DNA of 64,000 nt from Wyeomyia smithii (Eukaryota; Arthropoda; Insecta; Diptera; Culicidae), in NCBI RefSeq assembly GCF_029784165.1, contig NC_073695.1:92015902-92079901 (forward strand). The letters are read 5' to 3'. A program made the translations under genes and the position numbers. The notes under the pieces are model-generated. The model was not told the origin of the DNA and searched no databases. It saw nothing but the letters and a program-made list of their open reading frames with translations. This document shows positions 34,143 through 45,520 of the stretch, one piece after another. Every line of letters begins with the position of its first letter. The stretch's first letter is position 1.

Positions 34143-35168
34143 CTACTTTGCTAAATATTGGGAATAATTGTATATTACGTGTGCGCGTTACTTAATATAC
34201 ACATGCTCTCTTCAGAATGAATTTCCATTCAATGTGCAAAAGATGTTTTACTCAGTTTTTGCCCCTTGCATGACTATTTGGACTTTTGTGGTAATCATTC
34301 AATTATTATTATTTCGCTCTATCGAATTGACACCTCAGTAGCCCAATTTATTATTTCGCTCTTTCGAATTGACACCTCAGTAGCGCAGTGGCAGTTTTTT
34401 TGGGTTCATTATTTGTTTTGTTTTTCATTTGCAACGTTAAGTATATATTTTTGAGCAGCTTTAGTTGAAAATTAGGTTGAATATCAAAACAAAACTAAGT
34501 GTTACATGATTGATTGGGTGATACTGAGTATGGATACTTTCTCAATTGTCATTGTATCGATACCAGACCTCACGGTTTCAAGTATACTTTATTAATATAT
34601 TTAGGTGTCAAGCACTGACCATTGCTGGAGTGATTTTTCATTAACCTACCAAGGTAGCAGTCATGATAGATTTTTTTTGTCTGTATAATAAAATATTTCT
34701 GTCAAGCGTTTCGATAACGCTAGTATCGATACCCATCACCCAAACTGCGAAATCGTGTGCGAGATTCGACTGTGATAATCGTGTATTTCGGGGTAGTCCA
34801 AATTGGTGTAAAAGTCGCAATATTGTTTGTATAAATAGCTAGTACATTGTCAAGACGTTCAATCTCATATTCTTCTTTTTAATGTCAGGCTAGCACAACG
34901 GAAGAAATTCTACAAGCTTCGGAAATTATAGAAAAAATCATACTTGTATGTAAGTCGTGTAAGCCTCATTATTCGAAAGAACTTTTTTTCTTTTATTAGC
35001 GGTTCATTTTTTTCATTCAGAGTCATGTGAACATTCTGTAGTTTTTTTTTGTATGACGATGCACCCGGCTTCCAAACCATTGATTACACAAATTCGGTAT
35101 AAAATGCGAGTAGTTTTCACCGTCGTGCACGTCGTCCTAAATATACTCGTTCTTGTAAAATAGTGTAA
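34143..35168. other. Intergenic, one short direct repeat
   Basis: 'tcgaattgacacctcagtag' occurs twice, 47 bases apart, at about 34321-34387. No gene or RNA was recognised. Confidence 0.5.
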
Positions 35169-35245
35169 ATCCAGCTTTTTACACACCATAATGGTGGGTG
35201 CTGTAATGCGAGTTCATAATTTACAAACCTCTCTGCTTATGTCAG
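35169..35245. repeat. MITE ATCCAGCTTTTTAC, left half only
   Basis: Follows the left half of 33036-33274 to 'ctctgcttatgtcag' and then stops exactly where the hairpin at 35246 begins. Confidence 0.7.
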
Positions 35246-35326
35246 CCAGGGAACTATAAACGTCAACATTTTACCTACCAATCTTGATGATTGGTAGGCA
35301 AAATGTTGACGTTTATAGTTCCCTGG
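35246..35326. repeat. 81-bp near-perfect hairpin
   Basis: Two 38-base arms (starting CCAGGGAACTATAAACGTCA) around the 5-base spacer TTGAT, with one mismatch. As RNA it would make a miRNA-precursor-sized stem, but it looks like a tiny MITE. Confidence 0.85.
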
Positions 35327-35639
35327 CGTCAATATTTCATTTCATCACGGCGTCAATATTTCATTTCAAATGCTTACAAAACCTATCTTATTCATTGAAA
35401 GTGCACATTGTACTGAAAACAAATGCACAGCTCTCTCCGCTCCTCACACGTTCGGTGAACAGTTCGACAGCAACTGACGACCAGAGCTGCCAAATTTTAT
35501 TTTGAAAAATCTGTATGCACCCGTAAAAAAAATCTGTATTTTTCTGTATTCTGTTCGTGTGCTTACAAGTGCTCTGGTTTGCGGTAACTGGGCTTGGCAT
35601 TTAAACTTCGCCTGAAACCGTAAAAAGGTTGGGTAAAAT

Positions 35640-36010
35640 TCCTGAAAGAAAACTCAGGTCTAACCTTGTTTTTTCTGCTAGAAAGGCAATAGAATCCGGT
35701 ATTTTTGTTCCAAAGTTTTCCCGCTTAGCCAAACGTCGAATGTTCAGAAAAAATCAAACAAAAGGAATTTCCCGCTTAGCAAATGCCAGACGCCCAGCAG
35801 AACTCGAACAACCACGCTCGACGCCTGGGTTAGAATCCCAACGCCGACATGGGTGTCGATGGTTGTGGGGTGGGGTGATCCTCCCACATCCAACCCAACT
35901 GGTCTAGGTTTAGTCCTAGCCGACACCGGGAGATTTTCTGAGGCGAAAAATCTCTGGGATCACGCATTCCATCGCATGAGGAAGTAAAGCCGTTGGCGCC
36001 GCACAGTGGA
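35640..36010 (+). repeat. SINE or LINE-tail fragment
   Basis: Contains a box-B-like 'gggttagaatcccaac', then 'gccgacatgggtgtcgatgg' and a tail 'gcatgaggaagtaaagccg'. This mix of a Pol III box and a LINE-like tail suggests a SINE. There is no coding potential that I trust. Confidence 0.35.
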
Positions 36011-36950
36011 ACACTTAGAACATCAAACCTGATCATAATTATTTTATAAAAATTTTTGCACTGAAAAGGTATCATATTGTGATAATAAAAACTAATGGGT
36101 GGATTTGGATAACTTTTTTGCATGGAGTAACCCACCTTAAAGTAATGGGTGACATTTCTTAAAATGAAATTTAAATTCAGTCATAGTCGGGTCAAATTCA
36201 TCCAAATACTTGAATTTATCATGAAATGACTTTTCAGTACACATTTCAGTCGTTTGACAAAGTTTCATTTGGGTAACCAAGGCTACAACTATCCAAGAAG
36301 CGAAAAAATCAGAATTTCTTGATTATTTTCACATAGCGATAAAACACGAAACCGGAAGCATCCGGAAGGTTTTTCTTCACCATTATAACCAAACATATTA
36401 GCACTTCCACGTAATATAAGCCGTTCAACCGGATTTTGCCGGAAACATAACTTATCCCATTTTGAGTTAACTTATAAAACAAATATTTTGCGTTTTTGAC
36501 AAACATCTGGGTATTTGGAGAGACTAGCATACATGCTAAGTACACATTTCTGTTCGATTAACCTTCTTTAACAATCTCCATCGTTGTTTAATTTAAAAAT
36601 CACTTGTTTATCTTCGGAACGTTATATTTTAGCTCACGGTATCAAAGCGTCATTCTCATGCACAAAAAGTTGTTGAATTGCCGTCGGTCCAAACCTCTCG
36701 TTAAGACCGTAAACATAACTTTAGGATGTTGATGAGCTGTCAAGTGATCAAGCATACATCAAACTTCAAAATGAAACACTGCAATACAAAGTTGATTTAC
36801 TTTGAATTTTTCACTTTTGATCAGGTTTTAAACGTATTTACTCCTATGTGCGCCGGTCCGTTGAACAACGGGTCGTAAGCTAGGGTACTGGGTGGAGTCA
36901 CCTCCACGAGTGGCGGAACTAGATCAACGGAAAATAAGAAAGAATAAAAA
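36011..36950. other. Intergenic, nothing recognised
   Basis: AT-rich with scattered short ORFs. No repeat structure was noticed apart from the flanking pieces of the CTGTAT-word element. Confidence 0.45.
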
Positions 36951-37086
36951 AAATCGATTGCTAAAAATCTGTACAAATCTGTATTAAAAATCAATATTCT
37001 GTATGAATTCTGCATTCTGTATCATTTCTGTATCGTGGTCAAAAAATCTGTATAATACAGAAAAATCTGTATACTTGGCAGCCCTG

Positions 37087-37617
37087 CTGACGACAGCACA
37101 CATGCAACTCCATACGGACTGTTATTTTTCATCTTCATATGTCTGTTGGTATTTCCAAGCTAACGCGAATGACAGCCTGTAATCTTCCGATATCCTTCAA
37201 CACGAATCCGAGCGGGATGTCAGGTGATTATGATCACGACAGTAAGGCCGATTAAAGAATGAAAGAGAGATGGTGCGAAGCATTTTTTTTCTTACGTGGG
37301 GAATAATATCAACAATGGAAACGGTTTGCTTTGTATTCAATATGCCACCGGCCTGTGAAAAAGGAGAAACGAAAAAATGCAAGTCGACGACAGCCGCAGC
37401 CGATCAGCAGACTGTCAACAGGAACAGGATATCCTCAAAATGAGCAAACTAGGCTGTCATGTCCGAACGAACAAAATACATGCGCAAGAATGAGCTGTCG
37501 TACCGTACGCAACACAAGACAGTTTCTTTGCCTTGTTTAAGCTGTAGCTGTATGTGAGCTCTCATGAATAGCTCATGCATGAGGCTGTTAGAGTGAAGAG
37601 AGAGAAAAGTCGTCAGT
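37087..37617. other. Intergenic, nothing recognised
   Basis: Short ORFs in both strands lack any domain-like text. Confidence 0.45.
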
Positions 37618-37862
37618 ATCCAGCTTTTACGCGCCATATGGCGGACGCTATGATGCAAAGTTCGTAATAAATTACCAACCCTTTTGACAATTCTGCTTAC
37701 GTCAGTTTGAAGTCTTCATATATTTTATCAAAAGTAAAATATATCTGGCAACATTTTTGTTACCAATTTTTCAGAAATCGCAAATCTGACGTAAGCAGAG
37801 AGGTTCGCATATTACGAACACGCATTATAGCGACAGCCATTATGGTGCGTAAAAAGCTGGAT
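37618..37862. repeat. MITE ATCCAGCTTTTACGC, complete copy
   Basis: Inverse ends and subterminal 'ctgacgtaagcagag' as in 33036-33274. The middle is in the opposite orientation. Confidence 0.8.
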
Positions 37863-38168
37863 AGTATCGCTCTCCAGTCATTTCCCTAAGCTTGGTTGAG
37901 TTCTTGTTTTTTCCATCTAAAACGATATTTATTCGAGAATAAGTTTACCGACAATTTGGGACGTTTACTCTGTTTCACTAGTTTTAGGGCAAACCAACCG
38001 AAAAGTGGGTACCAGAAACGCTGGTACCAGAATCAATGATTGGTAGATGGAAAATGTATGGAGTTTGACAGCCACACGAACCCCTTGATGTCAGCTTCGT
38101 GATTTCTGGAGTCTCGGCAGTTTCGGCAACACTAATATTTCCAGATTTATTGTTTTGCTTTCGAAATA

Positions 38169-39071
38169 CAGTCGACGTTCGATAACTGCAACATGTTTAC
38201 AACTGCAACATGTTTGTTCGATAACTGCAACACTTGAAACATGCCAAAATTTAGAGAGGGGGTCTGTCACTACCATTTTTGTTTTCAATGATGTTGATAT
38301 GTATTTTTTTAATGGGATAGTTGCAAAAAATATCAGAAAACTAAAATAGTAAAGCTTTTCGATTAATCAATTTGATATTCATATCTCCGCATCATAATTT
38401 AATGCGTTTTAGGAACTACTTCACATAACCAATATGTAGGCGAAGACTCGGGCAAAGATAAAGTTCATCACTACAATTGACCATTTTACGAGACGTTTCT
38501 GAAACTCAATTCTTGCATGAAATTTTGACAGAAAGCTCGGAACCGCTGGCTGACATAACGCAACTAAAAGCAACATCAATGCCAGCAGGATCCGTGACAC
38601 CTGTCTGTTCGTAAAATGGTCTATTTAACGCTAGGTCACAAAATATTGTTTGTGTTCTACTATGCACTGCCTCGCTGAGTAGTGAAAGCTAGCCAAACAA
38701 TGCACAAAGGATATTTTTTTTTCTCTTATAATAATTACGGAAAGTGAACCACATAACATGGTGATTTCGCTTTATTGATTAATAGTCGAGATTAATAATC
38801 TCCCATCCAGAATGAAGAGACAACAAGTAAACGAAATCGAAAAAAAAATCTAGAGAAATTAATCGTTCTGAAATGTTTCTAGTATTCAACAATTTTCATT
38901 TTCGAATGTATCTAGAATCCCCCCGCGAGATCTGTCGCTTCAATGTCAAATATGACATTCACATCAAATTTGACGGATTGCGGTTCGATAACTGCAAAGT
39001 TGTTGCAGTTATCGGTCTTGCAGTTAAAAAGCGTTGCAGTTAAAAGTCTTGCAGTTATCGAGCGGCGACTG
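38169..39071. mobile_element. Pogo-like MITE, copy 2
   Basis: CAGTCGACGTTCGATAACTG at the left and 'cagttatcgagcggcgactg' at the right are inverse ends flanked by TA on both sides (38167-38168, 39072-39073). The right half matches 6720-7085 closely. A ~500-base middle absent from copy 1 includes another MITE (38478-38627). Confidence 0.8.
38478..38627. repeat. MITE GACCATTTTACGA
   Basis: 'gaccattttacgag' and 'tcgtaaaatggtc' form inverse ends 150 bases apart. The inside matches 6455-6580. Confidence 0.65.
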
Positions 39072-39181
39072 TACATAAAGAGTCAAACTGACGTAAGCAG
39101 AGAAACTGTTGTCAAAAGTGGATAACATATTACGAATTTTTTATTACAGCGTCTGCCATTATGGCGTGTAAAAAGCTGGAT

Positions 39182-39789
39182 AGTTTTTGAAAATGTCCAT
39201 AGCGGATTAACTAAAAAATAATGTATGAATTCCTCATGAACTATTGAATCAATGGTTATAAAGATTAATTTTAAATTTGCTTGGTTTATAAAAGAATGTG
39301 CGCCATTATTCGGTTATTTATATATTTTATACCGTTTTTTAAAACAGACACTCATTTTGACCAGTATGCCATATGAAACAAAATAATTCTATGCCATCTA
39401 AAAGTCTAAAACTGCTGAAAAAATTGTTCTCATTACTTGGAAGGAAAACATTTCAAAAATTATTCATGGAGCGATGAAGTGCACAGTGCATACGAACCTG
39501 TTAACCGGTGCTTTATGTTTATGAGAGAGTACGCGGTTTTGACAGTTTTATCGGCTGTCATTATATACCATAAAAAACCGAAAATAAGAAGGGAAAGTGA
39601 AATTTGCACACAGCTTTTTTTGCTAAAGTACTAAATGATAAGACCAGGTATTTTGTGTGAATCATAAAAAATGTGCTGCTAAGTGCAGCTGCAAATAGAT
39701 TTTCCGCAGTAATCGTTCAAAACAGAACAAAAGAACCTATTAGGTAGAAGCTATCGGTGCCTGTTAACATAAGTGAAGCGTCAAGCGGA
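39182..39789. other. Upstream region of ADO
   Basis: AT-rich, no gene recognised. The region should hold the ADO promoter and leader. No clear core element was found. Confidence 0.4.
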
Positions 39790-40512
39790 ATGACCACTCT
39801 GTTTGCACGAATTTTTCGTCAAGCAAAAATCACATTTGAACAAACCAATGCAGATCGGCTTCTAAGTAACCTACAGAATTTGCGAACTTTGGTGGAACAG
39901 CTTACTCTGCACGATCTGAATTTGGATCCTGCGGTAGTAGCTCACGAGACATTTCAGCAACCATTAAAAGCTCCATGCACCTTTATAGATATCTTCGAAA
40001 ACACCTGCTTTACGATGTCTGTTTTTGTTCTACGAGAAAACTACACAATGCCCTTGCATGATCACCCACGGATGCATGGTCTGCTAAGAGTAGTCGCCGG
40101 AACGGTAAAGATACAAAGTTTCACCGAAATAGATCGCCGTGAAGGAATTCGTGATGGCGATGAGTTGCGTCATGTATTAGTCGATGTGGAGCAGGCAAAA
40201 ATGATTAGTCCTGAGAAAGGCGATTGTGCTATGTTAACACCAACAGAACGTAATTACCACGAGATAACTGCAATCGGTGGTCCTGCAGCATTCTTCGACA
40301 TTTTGAGTCCACCATATAATGCCGATATTCCTGTTTATGGAAGACGTACTTGTTCGTTCTATAGAAAGTTATTGCTCCCAGGTGATGGGGCTAGTAACAC
40401 TGGCCGCAAACGAATGGTACTGGAGAAGATTCCCACACCAGAGCATTATTACTGTGATACTGAACAGTTTGAAACGCCGGAGTTTATGTATGCTAATGCA
40501 ACCAGCGATTAG
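39790..40512 (+). CDS. ADO: 2-aminoethanethiol (cysteamine) dioxygenase
   Basis: A 240-residue single-exon protein (human about 270) of the PCO/ADO cupin family. These Fe(II) enzymes add O2 to the thiol of cysteamine, giving hypotaurine, and also oxidise N-terminal cysteines of proteins as oxygen sensors. The cupin metal site is visible: MPLHDHPRMHG with H90 and H92, and the third His in NYHEI (H157). 'LLRVVAGTVKIQSF' and 'GGPAAFFDILSPPYN' are typical of the family. The longer reading frame begins at a GTG (39757). I choose the first ATG (39790), which precedes a helical N-terminus like that of other animal ADOs. There is no targeting signal, so it should be cytosolic. Poly(A)-like AATAAA words occur at about 40840-40900. 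Confidence 0.93.
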   Translation: MTTLFARIFRQAKITFEQTNADRLLSNLQNLRTLVEQLTLHDLNLDPAVVAHETFQQPLKAPCTFIDIFENTCFTMSVFVLRENYTMPLHDHPRMHGLLRVVAGTVKIQSFTEIDRREGIRDGDELRHVLVDVEQAKMISPEKGDCAMLTPTERNYHEITAIGGPAAFFDILSPPYNADIPVYGRRTCSFYRKLLLPGDGASNTGRKRMVLEKIPTPEHYYCDTEQFETPEFMYANATSD

Positions 40513-41080
40513 AAACACTTCCTGTAAATTAAGATGAGCAAAAGGAAATGCCCAGATGAAGTGTAGATATGTTTGAAACCAATGTTACTGAGTATCATTT
40601 CAATATTAATTTTGTTTACTTTATAATGTTACAATCGCAATTGTATCAGAACATTAGTGAATCATTTGGTACATTTTTAATATTGATTTTTAAAATTATT
40701 GCGATTTTACATAGCTAAGTGAGATTCAAAAATATTTGAACTAAACACAAACAAATCAAATTAAAATGCCACTGACCGTTTGCCGTGAGCTCACAATTAA
40801 CAAAATTGTTGTTATTTGTAAAATATTAGATTGAAAATAAATTAGTTTATAGATACTGTCTACTTACGTTCAAGTGTAAAAGTTATCTTAAATAAATATT
40901 CGACTGTTTCATTTACAAAAGCTTGTATCACCTCATGCCTCTATGTTATTACATATAATTTTTAAAACGGAGTAATAGGTATGTAAAACAAATGGGTCCC
41001 AAACGGCCTCGGCCTCACTAATAGCGAGCTGCTACGAACACACCCTGAATCCAAAGTGTCATTTTTTCGATCGAATGGCG
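40513..41080. other. 3' flank of ADO
   Basis: AT-rich 3' UTR-like sequence with AATAAA words near 40845 and 40895. No further gene was recognised. Confidence 0.5.
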
Positions 41081-41084
41081 AATG

Positions 41085-41145
41085 GAGTAGTAGTTAACAT
41101 GCCTGCCAAACTGTGCCTGAGTTCAAATTTGGGTTACATTCTACG
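41085..41145 (+). repeat. tRNA-like SINE head
   Basis: 'agtagttaacatgcctgcc' resembles box A and 'gagttcaaatttgggtt' box B at tRNA spacing, but the arms pair poorly. A degraded tRNA-derived SINE fits better than a functional tRNA. Confidence 0.35.
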
Positions 41146-41418
41146 TGATCACAGTTGCATTCTCAACTGCCGTAACAGTAATTCAGATGATAAAAAATGA
41201 GATTTTTATGCAACCACATTTTTTTCGTAGTCATTTCTTTCAATTAACAGTCTGTTAAAAACAGAGACGGAAGCTTCTCTTTTCGTAGTACACATCCGTG
41301 ACATCGGTTGTATTTTTGCAAAATTATTGATTTTTTGCATATGTGTAATGGAAATCAATACATTGCATTACGACATTGAAACCGCTGCGGATGTTACATC
41401 AAGTTCTGAATAACAATA
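41146..41418. other. Intergenic, nothing recognised
   Basis: No coding or repeat structure was noticed. Confidence 0.4.
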
Positions 41419-41545
41419 AGGCCTTTGCCATGCTGAACGCCAACGCGAGCGATCGGGCGAGGTTAATGAACATCTCTACTTACGGCTGTTCACTAACCCA
41501 CGGCAAGGCTATCGTTCGCGTTGGCGTTCAGAATGGCAAAGGCCT
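41419..41545. repeat. GC-rich hairpin MITE, 127 bp
   Basis: 'aggcctttgccatgctgaac' and its inverse 'gttcagaatggcaaaggcct' form the ends, with 'gccaacgcgagcgat' paired further in. Half-copies of the arm are within 19434-20809 (about 20239-20275 and 20660-20690). Confidence 0.75.
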
Positions 41546-41952
41546 AACTGTCGCTCTGTCTGCACGTTACGGCTACCTTAACCAAATATGCGATTGATTT
41601 TCGCACATTTTCTCAATATAGAAAACCTGGACCCAACGGGAAGTGAGCTTGTAATTGGTTTAATATATACATTTTTCAGCTTATTTTTTGACTAGTTATT
41701 ACGGAAAAATATTCTTATTATCAGGCCTCAAGAGTGGGCAACACGTTACCTGCCGATCAAGGCATTCGTGTTTGCGATCCGTTGAACGCTAGTAAGATTA
41801 TAACCACTTGAAAACATCTGTTACGGCTACAAAAAGTGAGCTCGTCATCGGTTGCAAACCCCGAAACCAAACTCGAAATAGTTGATTTTTTCAACTCAAC
41901 TTTTCATTTATTTTATAATGCTAATGGATGGTGAACGGCTGGGCAGTGCGTA

Positions 41953-42347
41953 CTAGAGATGGTCGGGTTTCGGGTTTTCAAACCCGAAATCCGAGCCCGA
42001 CCCATACCCGACGGGTTCGGGTTTGAAAATTTTTGAAAGTGTCGGGTACGGGTCGGGTTCGGGTTTTGTGAAAAAAATATTTTCGGGTTCGGGTTTGAAA
42101 ATGTCGGGTTTGGGTATGAAAACCCGAAACCCGACTATAAAATCTATGAAATCTCGGGTTCGGGTTTCACAATTTCGGGTTCGGGTCGGGTTCGGGTTTC
42201 AAAGAAATAAAAATTTCGGGTTCGGGTCGGGTTTGAACGAAAAAAAAAAGTTTCGGATTCGGGTCGGGCTCGGCTTTCGACCGAAAAAAAAAATGCGGGT
42301 TTGGGTCGGGTACGGGTTTGAAAAACATCAAACCCGACCATCTCTAG
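41953..42347. repeat. CGGGTT-word element with inverted ends
   Basis: The ends CTAGAGATGGTCGGGTTT and AAACCCGACCATCTCTAG are exact inverse copies. The 395 bases between repeat CGGGTT with short variants (cgggttcgggtt...). The overlapping 134-codon Gly-rich ORF is a product of the repeat. Confidence 0.8.
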
Positions 42348-42842
42348 TGCATACCCAATGGAGTATAGAAAGGTACGGAGATGGTTTGAGTCTCGGGTTT
42401 AAAGGGCTTCTTTTTTGTCAACAGTGATGACGTAGAAGTCAAAAAACAATGGCCAAAAATCAATGTTCGGTACATTTTTTTCAAGAAACTTTCACAAGTT
42501 ATTACAGTTTACGGCTGAAAATGCCTACCTGCGTCGTTAAACAATGCGGAACACTATTCTAATGGCTTTTTCCTGTTTTTGGAGATCTACGTCACAACAC
42601 CAGCACGTGCTTCTATTTACCTTTTTTTCGTTACTAATACAGACAAATGTCTTCTTCTTCCTCACCTTTGTATACCTCATTGGTGCGTGCCAGCAGTACA
42701 CCCAGGGGCGGACGAAGGGAGCTGCAGGCGAAAATTGGTTTGGCGCCCCTTCTCACATAATTATTTAGTGTTATGAGCATTTTTAATTAAGTAGGCACTG
42801 CCAGTCCTTCATATGTTGATGAGCGCTCATGGAAAAAGTGTA
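42348..42842. other. Intergenic, nothing firm
   Basis: Includes 'caggggcggacgaaggg', reminiscent of a MITE end, without a partner. No gene was recognised. Confidence 0.4.
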
Positions 42843-45520
42843 AAGGTGTTTTTCAATCAAATATTCTTTGTTCGGTAACATTTGTTTGAGTTCGTCTGTG
42901 TGCAGCTTGCAGGTTAGATGCGACATGTTCCATTTTGATTATTTTCTTCTCCACCTGCTCACGCACAAAATGATGCCTGATATCAATATGCTTAGTTCTT
43001 GTTGAATAGCCAATTTCTTTTTCGGCAAGACTGATAGCACTCTGATTGTCCCAGGTCCTTCATCTTGAAATTGGAACAAAGTTGCTGCTTGACTTCATTG
43101 ATAAGCTGTTGGTCGTTCGAAATTATAAGGAAGTCATCTACGTACACTGCGACGATAATTAGTTCGTCTCCGATGATGCTGTAATACACACAAGGGTCGT
43201 AGTTGGAACGAATCAATCCCATGCAACGGAGCTTTTGGTCCAGCTTCTTATTCCATACCTTGCTAGCCTGTTTCAGACCGTAGAGGGCCTGTTTCAGTCT
43301 GCAAACCTTGTGTAGTGCCCGCTTGTTCTGAAATCCCTCTGGTTGCTCCATGAATATTTCCTCATTGTTTAAGTTGCCCTGGAGAAACGCCGTCACAGCG
43401 TCCATTTGATGTACCTGCATATTGTGCTGCACTGCTATTGCCAGAAGATAGCGAATTGTTGAATAGCGAACAACAGGCGAATAGGTTTCGCTGTAATCTA
43501 CACCTCTGACTTGCGAATAGCCTTTAATCACAAGCCTTGCCTTGTAGCAATCGATTGACCCATCGGCGTTCGTTTTGAGCTCAAACACCCACTTGTTCTT
43601 CAACGCCTTCCGCCCTTTTGGTAAATTCACGAGATTCCACGTCTCGTTATCGCATAATGCCTGGTACTCCGTCTGCATGGCTGCTATCCACTGGTCGCGA
43701 TCCGTCCGATCGAGTGCCTGCTTCATTGTTTCGGGATCTGCCGGGATCCGTGGATTGTAAGCCAGCGAAAGATTGTTGCCGCTATCGGGGATTGAATTGA
43801 GCTTGCCTTGGACTGGGCGCTCCCAGTCACTGTGTCCAGAACAATTTCTTTCGAGTGTGACGAGAGCGCGGTGATGACCGAACCTCCGGACTGGAATAAG
43901 TTTCTGAGGAAGGACGCTGTACGTCACATGGAAATCAATATATTTGCCTGGACGTTTGCGCTCCCTCTCGCTGTGCCTTAGACTAATATTTTGAGAAAGT
44001 TGCGAGGGGAGCGCGGCCGATTGTTGGTGGTTTTTTGGCCCGACTTGTGTTCTTCCAACGTCAAGTCCGACAAGATTCTCCTCTCCGCTGCAAACTGACT
44101 CTCTGCCGTCATTCGGAACGTTCTCGTCTCCCTTCGTCTGCTCAACTTCGTCCTCATTCAGTTGCTCGTCGAAAACTAGCACTAGTTCATCTGACACTGG
44201 CATAGGTTCATCTTTGAAATCCGAATGATTGACCAAAGTTTCTTTCGTTGTCAGTCTTCATTCAGAATGATGACATCTCGACTTTCAAACACCTTGTTGT
44301 TTGCTGCACTGTACACTCGGTATGCCTTGGAACACTCCGAATAGCCGACCAAGACACACGGCATCGACTTTGCGTCCCACTTCTTGCGCTTTACCTTGGG
44401 TACATGGGCCATGACCAAAGTTTCTTTCGTTGTCAGTCTTTCATTCAGAATGATGACATCTCGACTTTCAAACACCTTGTTGTTTGCTGCACTGTACACT
44501 CGGTATGCCTTGGAACACTCCGAATAGCCGACCAAGACACATGGCATCGACTTTGCGTCCCACTTCTTGCGCACACGTAAGTTCGATAAATCGGGCTTAT
44601 TGCCTGTGAATTTCTTGTAAGGGGTAACGGCAACACCTCTCGTCGGGAATCGGTTTATGAGATACACCGCCGTTTAAGACGCTTCTGCCCAGACTTCTTG
44701 CCCAATTGGCTATCGAACATCAGACACCTGGCACGTTCCTGAATAGTACGGTTCATAGCTCCGCCAAACCGTTCTGCTCCGGATTGTAAGATACTATTGT
44801 CTCGTGACGAATTCCATGCACTTTGAGGTAATCTTCAAACTGCTCACCTACGAACTCCTTGCCGTTATCGGTTCGAAGGCACTTCAATGTCTTCCCTGTT
44901 TGTCTCTCCGAATATGCTGAAATACATTGAAAGCCTCTCCCTTGGTCCTCAAGAAGTAGGCGAATACCATCCTGCTGGCATCGTCGATGAAGGTGACAAA
45001 ATACTTACTGTCACCAACCGACGCTTGCTCCATCGGTCCGCACACATCCGAATGGACCAGTGTTATGGTGTTATTGTGCCTTCCAGGACATCCATTCCCT
45101 TCACCATGCTGGGTAATCGCTTGACGCTGTCCACATTCAAATGGCCTAACCGTCTATGCCACGCCTTTAGATTAATGGCGTGGAGCGGCACACATGCACT
45201 CGATTGACCAAATCGATTCAACTTGTAGAGACCGTCCGTTTCACGTCCCGTGGCAATGACATCTCCTGTATCCTCATGTATGACCTGGTAGCCCTTCTTG
45301 CAGATACAACTAACAGATAATAGGTTCACCGCGAGCTCTGGAACACATAAGACGAGCACTCATTGTTCACATCAGCATCCATTTCTACATTGCCCACGGC
45401 TACAACCGCCAACTCAGATGCGTCCGCCACATAGATGGATTTTGACACTTGCTCTACATTGACCAAATTGCTCTCCTGTCTGCACATGTGATGCCCTGCT
45501 CCGGTTTTTATTCTCACTCA
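42843..45520 (-). pseudogene. Decayed Ty1/copia element, protease to RNase H
   Basis: Read on the minus strand the copia order is visible: the protease region ('GAGHHMC', 45326-45517), the pre-integrase domain ('AWHRRLGHLN', about 45063-45359), integrase pieces ('VGDSKYFVTFIDDASRM', about 44950-45030, out of frame), integrase tail to RVT_2 polymerase (42992-44236: 'KARLVIKGYSQVRGVDYSETYSPVV', 'DAVTAFLQGNL', 'YVDDFLI'). At about 43050 the frame jumps from 'KMKDLG' straight into RNase H C-terminal text ('AEKEIGYSTRTKHIDIRHHFVREQ' in another frame), so the end of the polymerase domain and the start of RNase H are deleted. Gag and LTRs are not seen. Frameshifts, the internal deletion and a tandem duplication (44231-44572) make it inactive. 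Confidence 0.8.
44231..44572 (-). repeat. Tandem duplication inside the copia remnant
   Basis: 44231-44389 and 44413-44572 are the same ~160 bases, differing by one indel and one substitution. They encode the segment around 'WDAKSMPCVLVGYSE' twice in the same frame. Confidence 0.88.

Larger units (their letters stand above)
35484..37086. repeat. Interrupted CTGTAT-word element
   Basis: 35484-35555 begins 'agctgccaaattttattttg' and repeats 'tctgtat'. 36955-37086 repeats 'tctgtat' about nine times and ends 'acttggcagccctg'. The two ends are inverse (GCTGCCAA/TTGGCAGC). The ~1.4 kb between looks like later insertions. Confidence 0.5.
38089..39181. repeat. MITE ATCCAGC family copy split by a pogo-like MITE
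   Basis: 38089-38166 corresponds to the middle of 33036-33274 and resumes at 39074 ('agagtcaaactgacgtaagc') to the end 'aaaaagctggat' at 39181. Its left end is missing. Confidence 0.75.

Noticed and set aside
41085..41145. A functional tRNA gene
   Set aside because: Box A and B words are present but the acceptor and anticodon arms do not pair well, which fits a SINE remnant.
41953..42347. CGGGTT repeats as interstitial telomere
   Set aside because: The block is bounded by inverted ends like a MITE, the word differs from the TTAGG insect telomere, and dipterans lack such telomeres.
42023..42427. 134-codon Gly/Ser-rich ORF
   Set aside because: It is a translation of the CGGGTT-word repeat.
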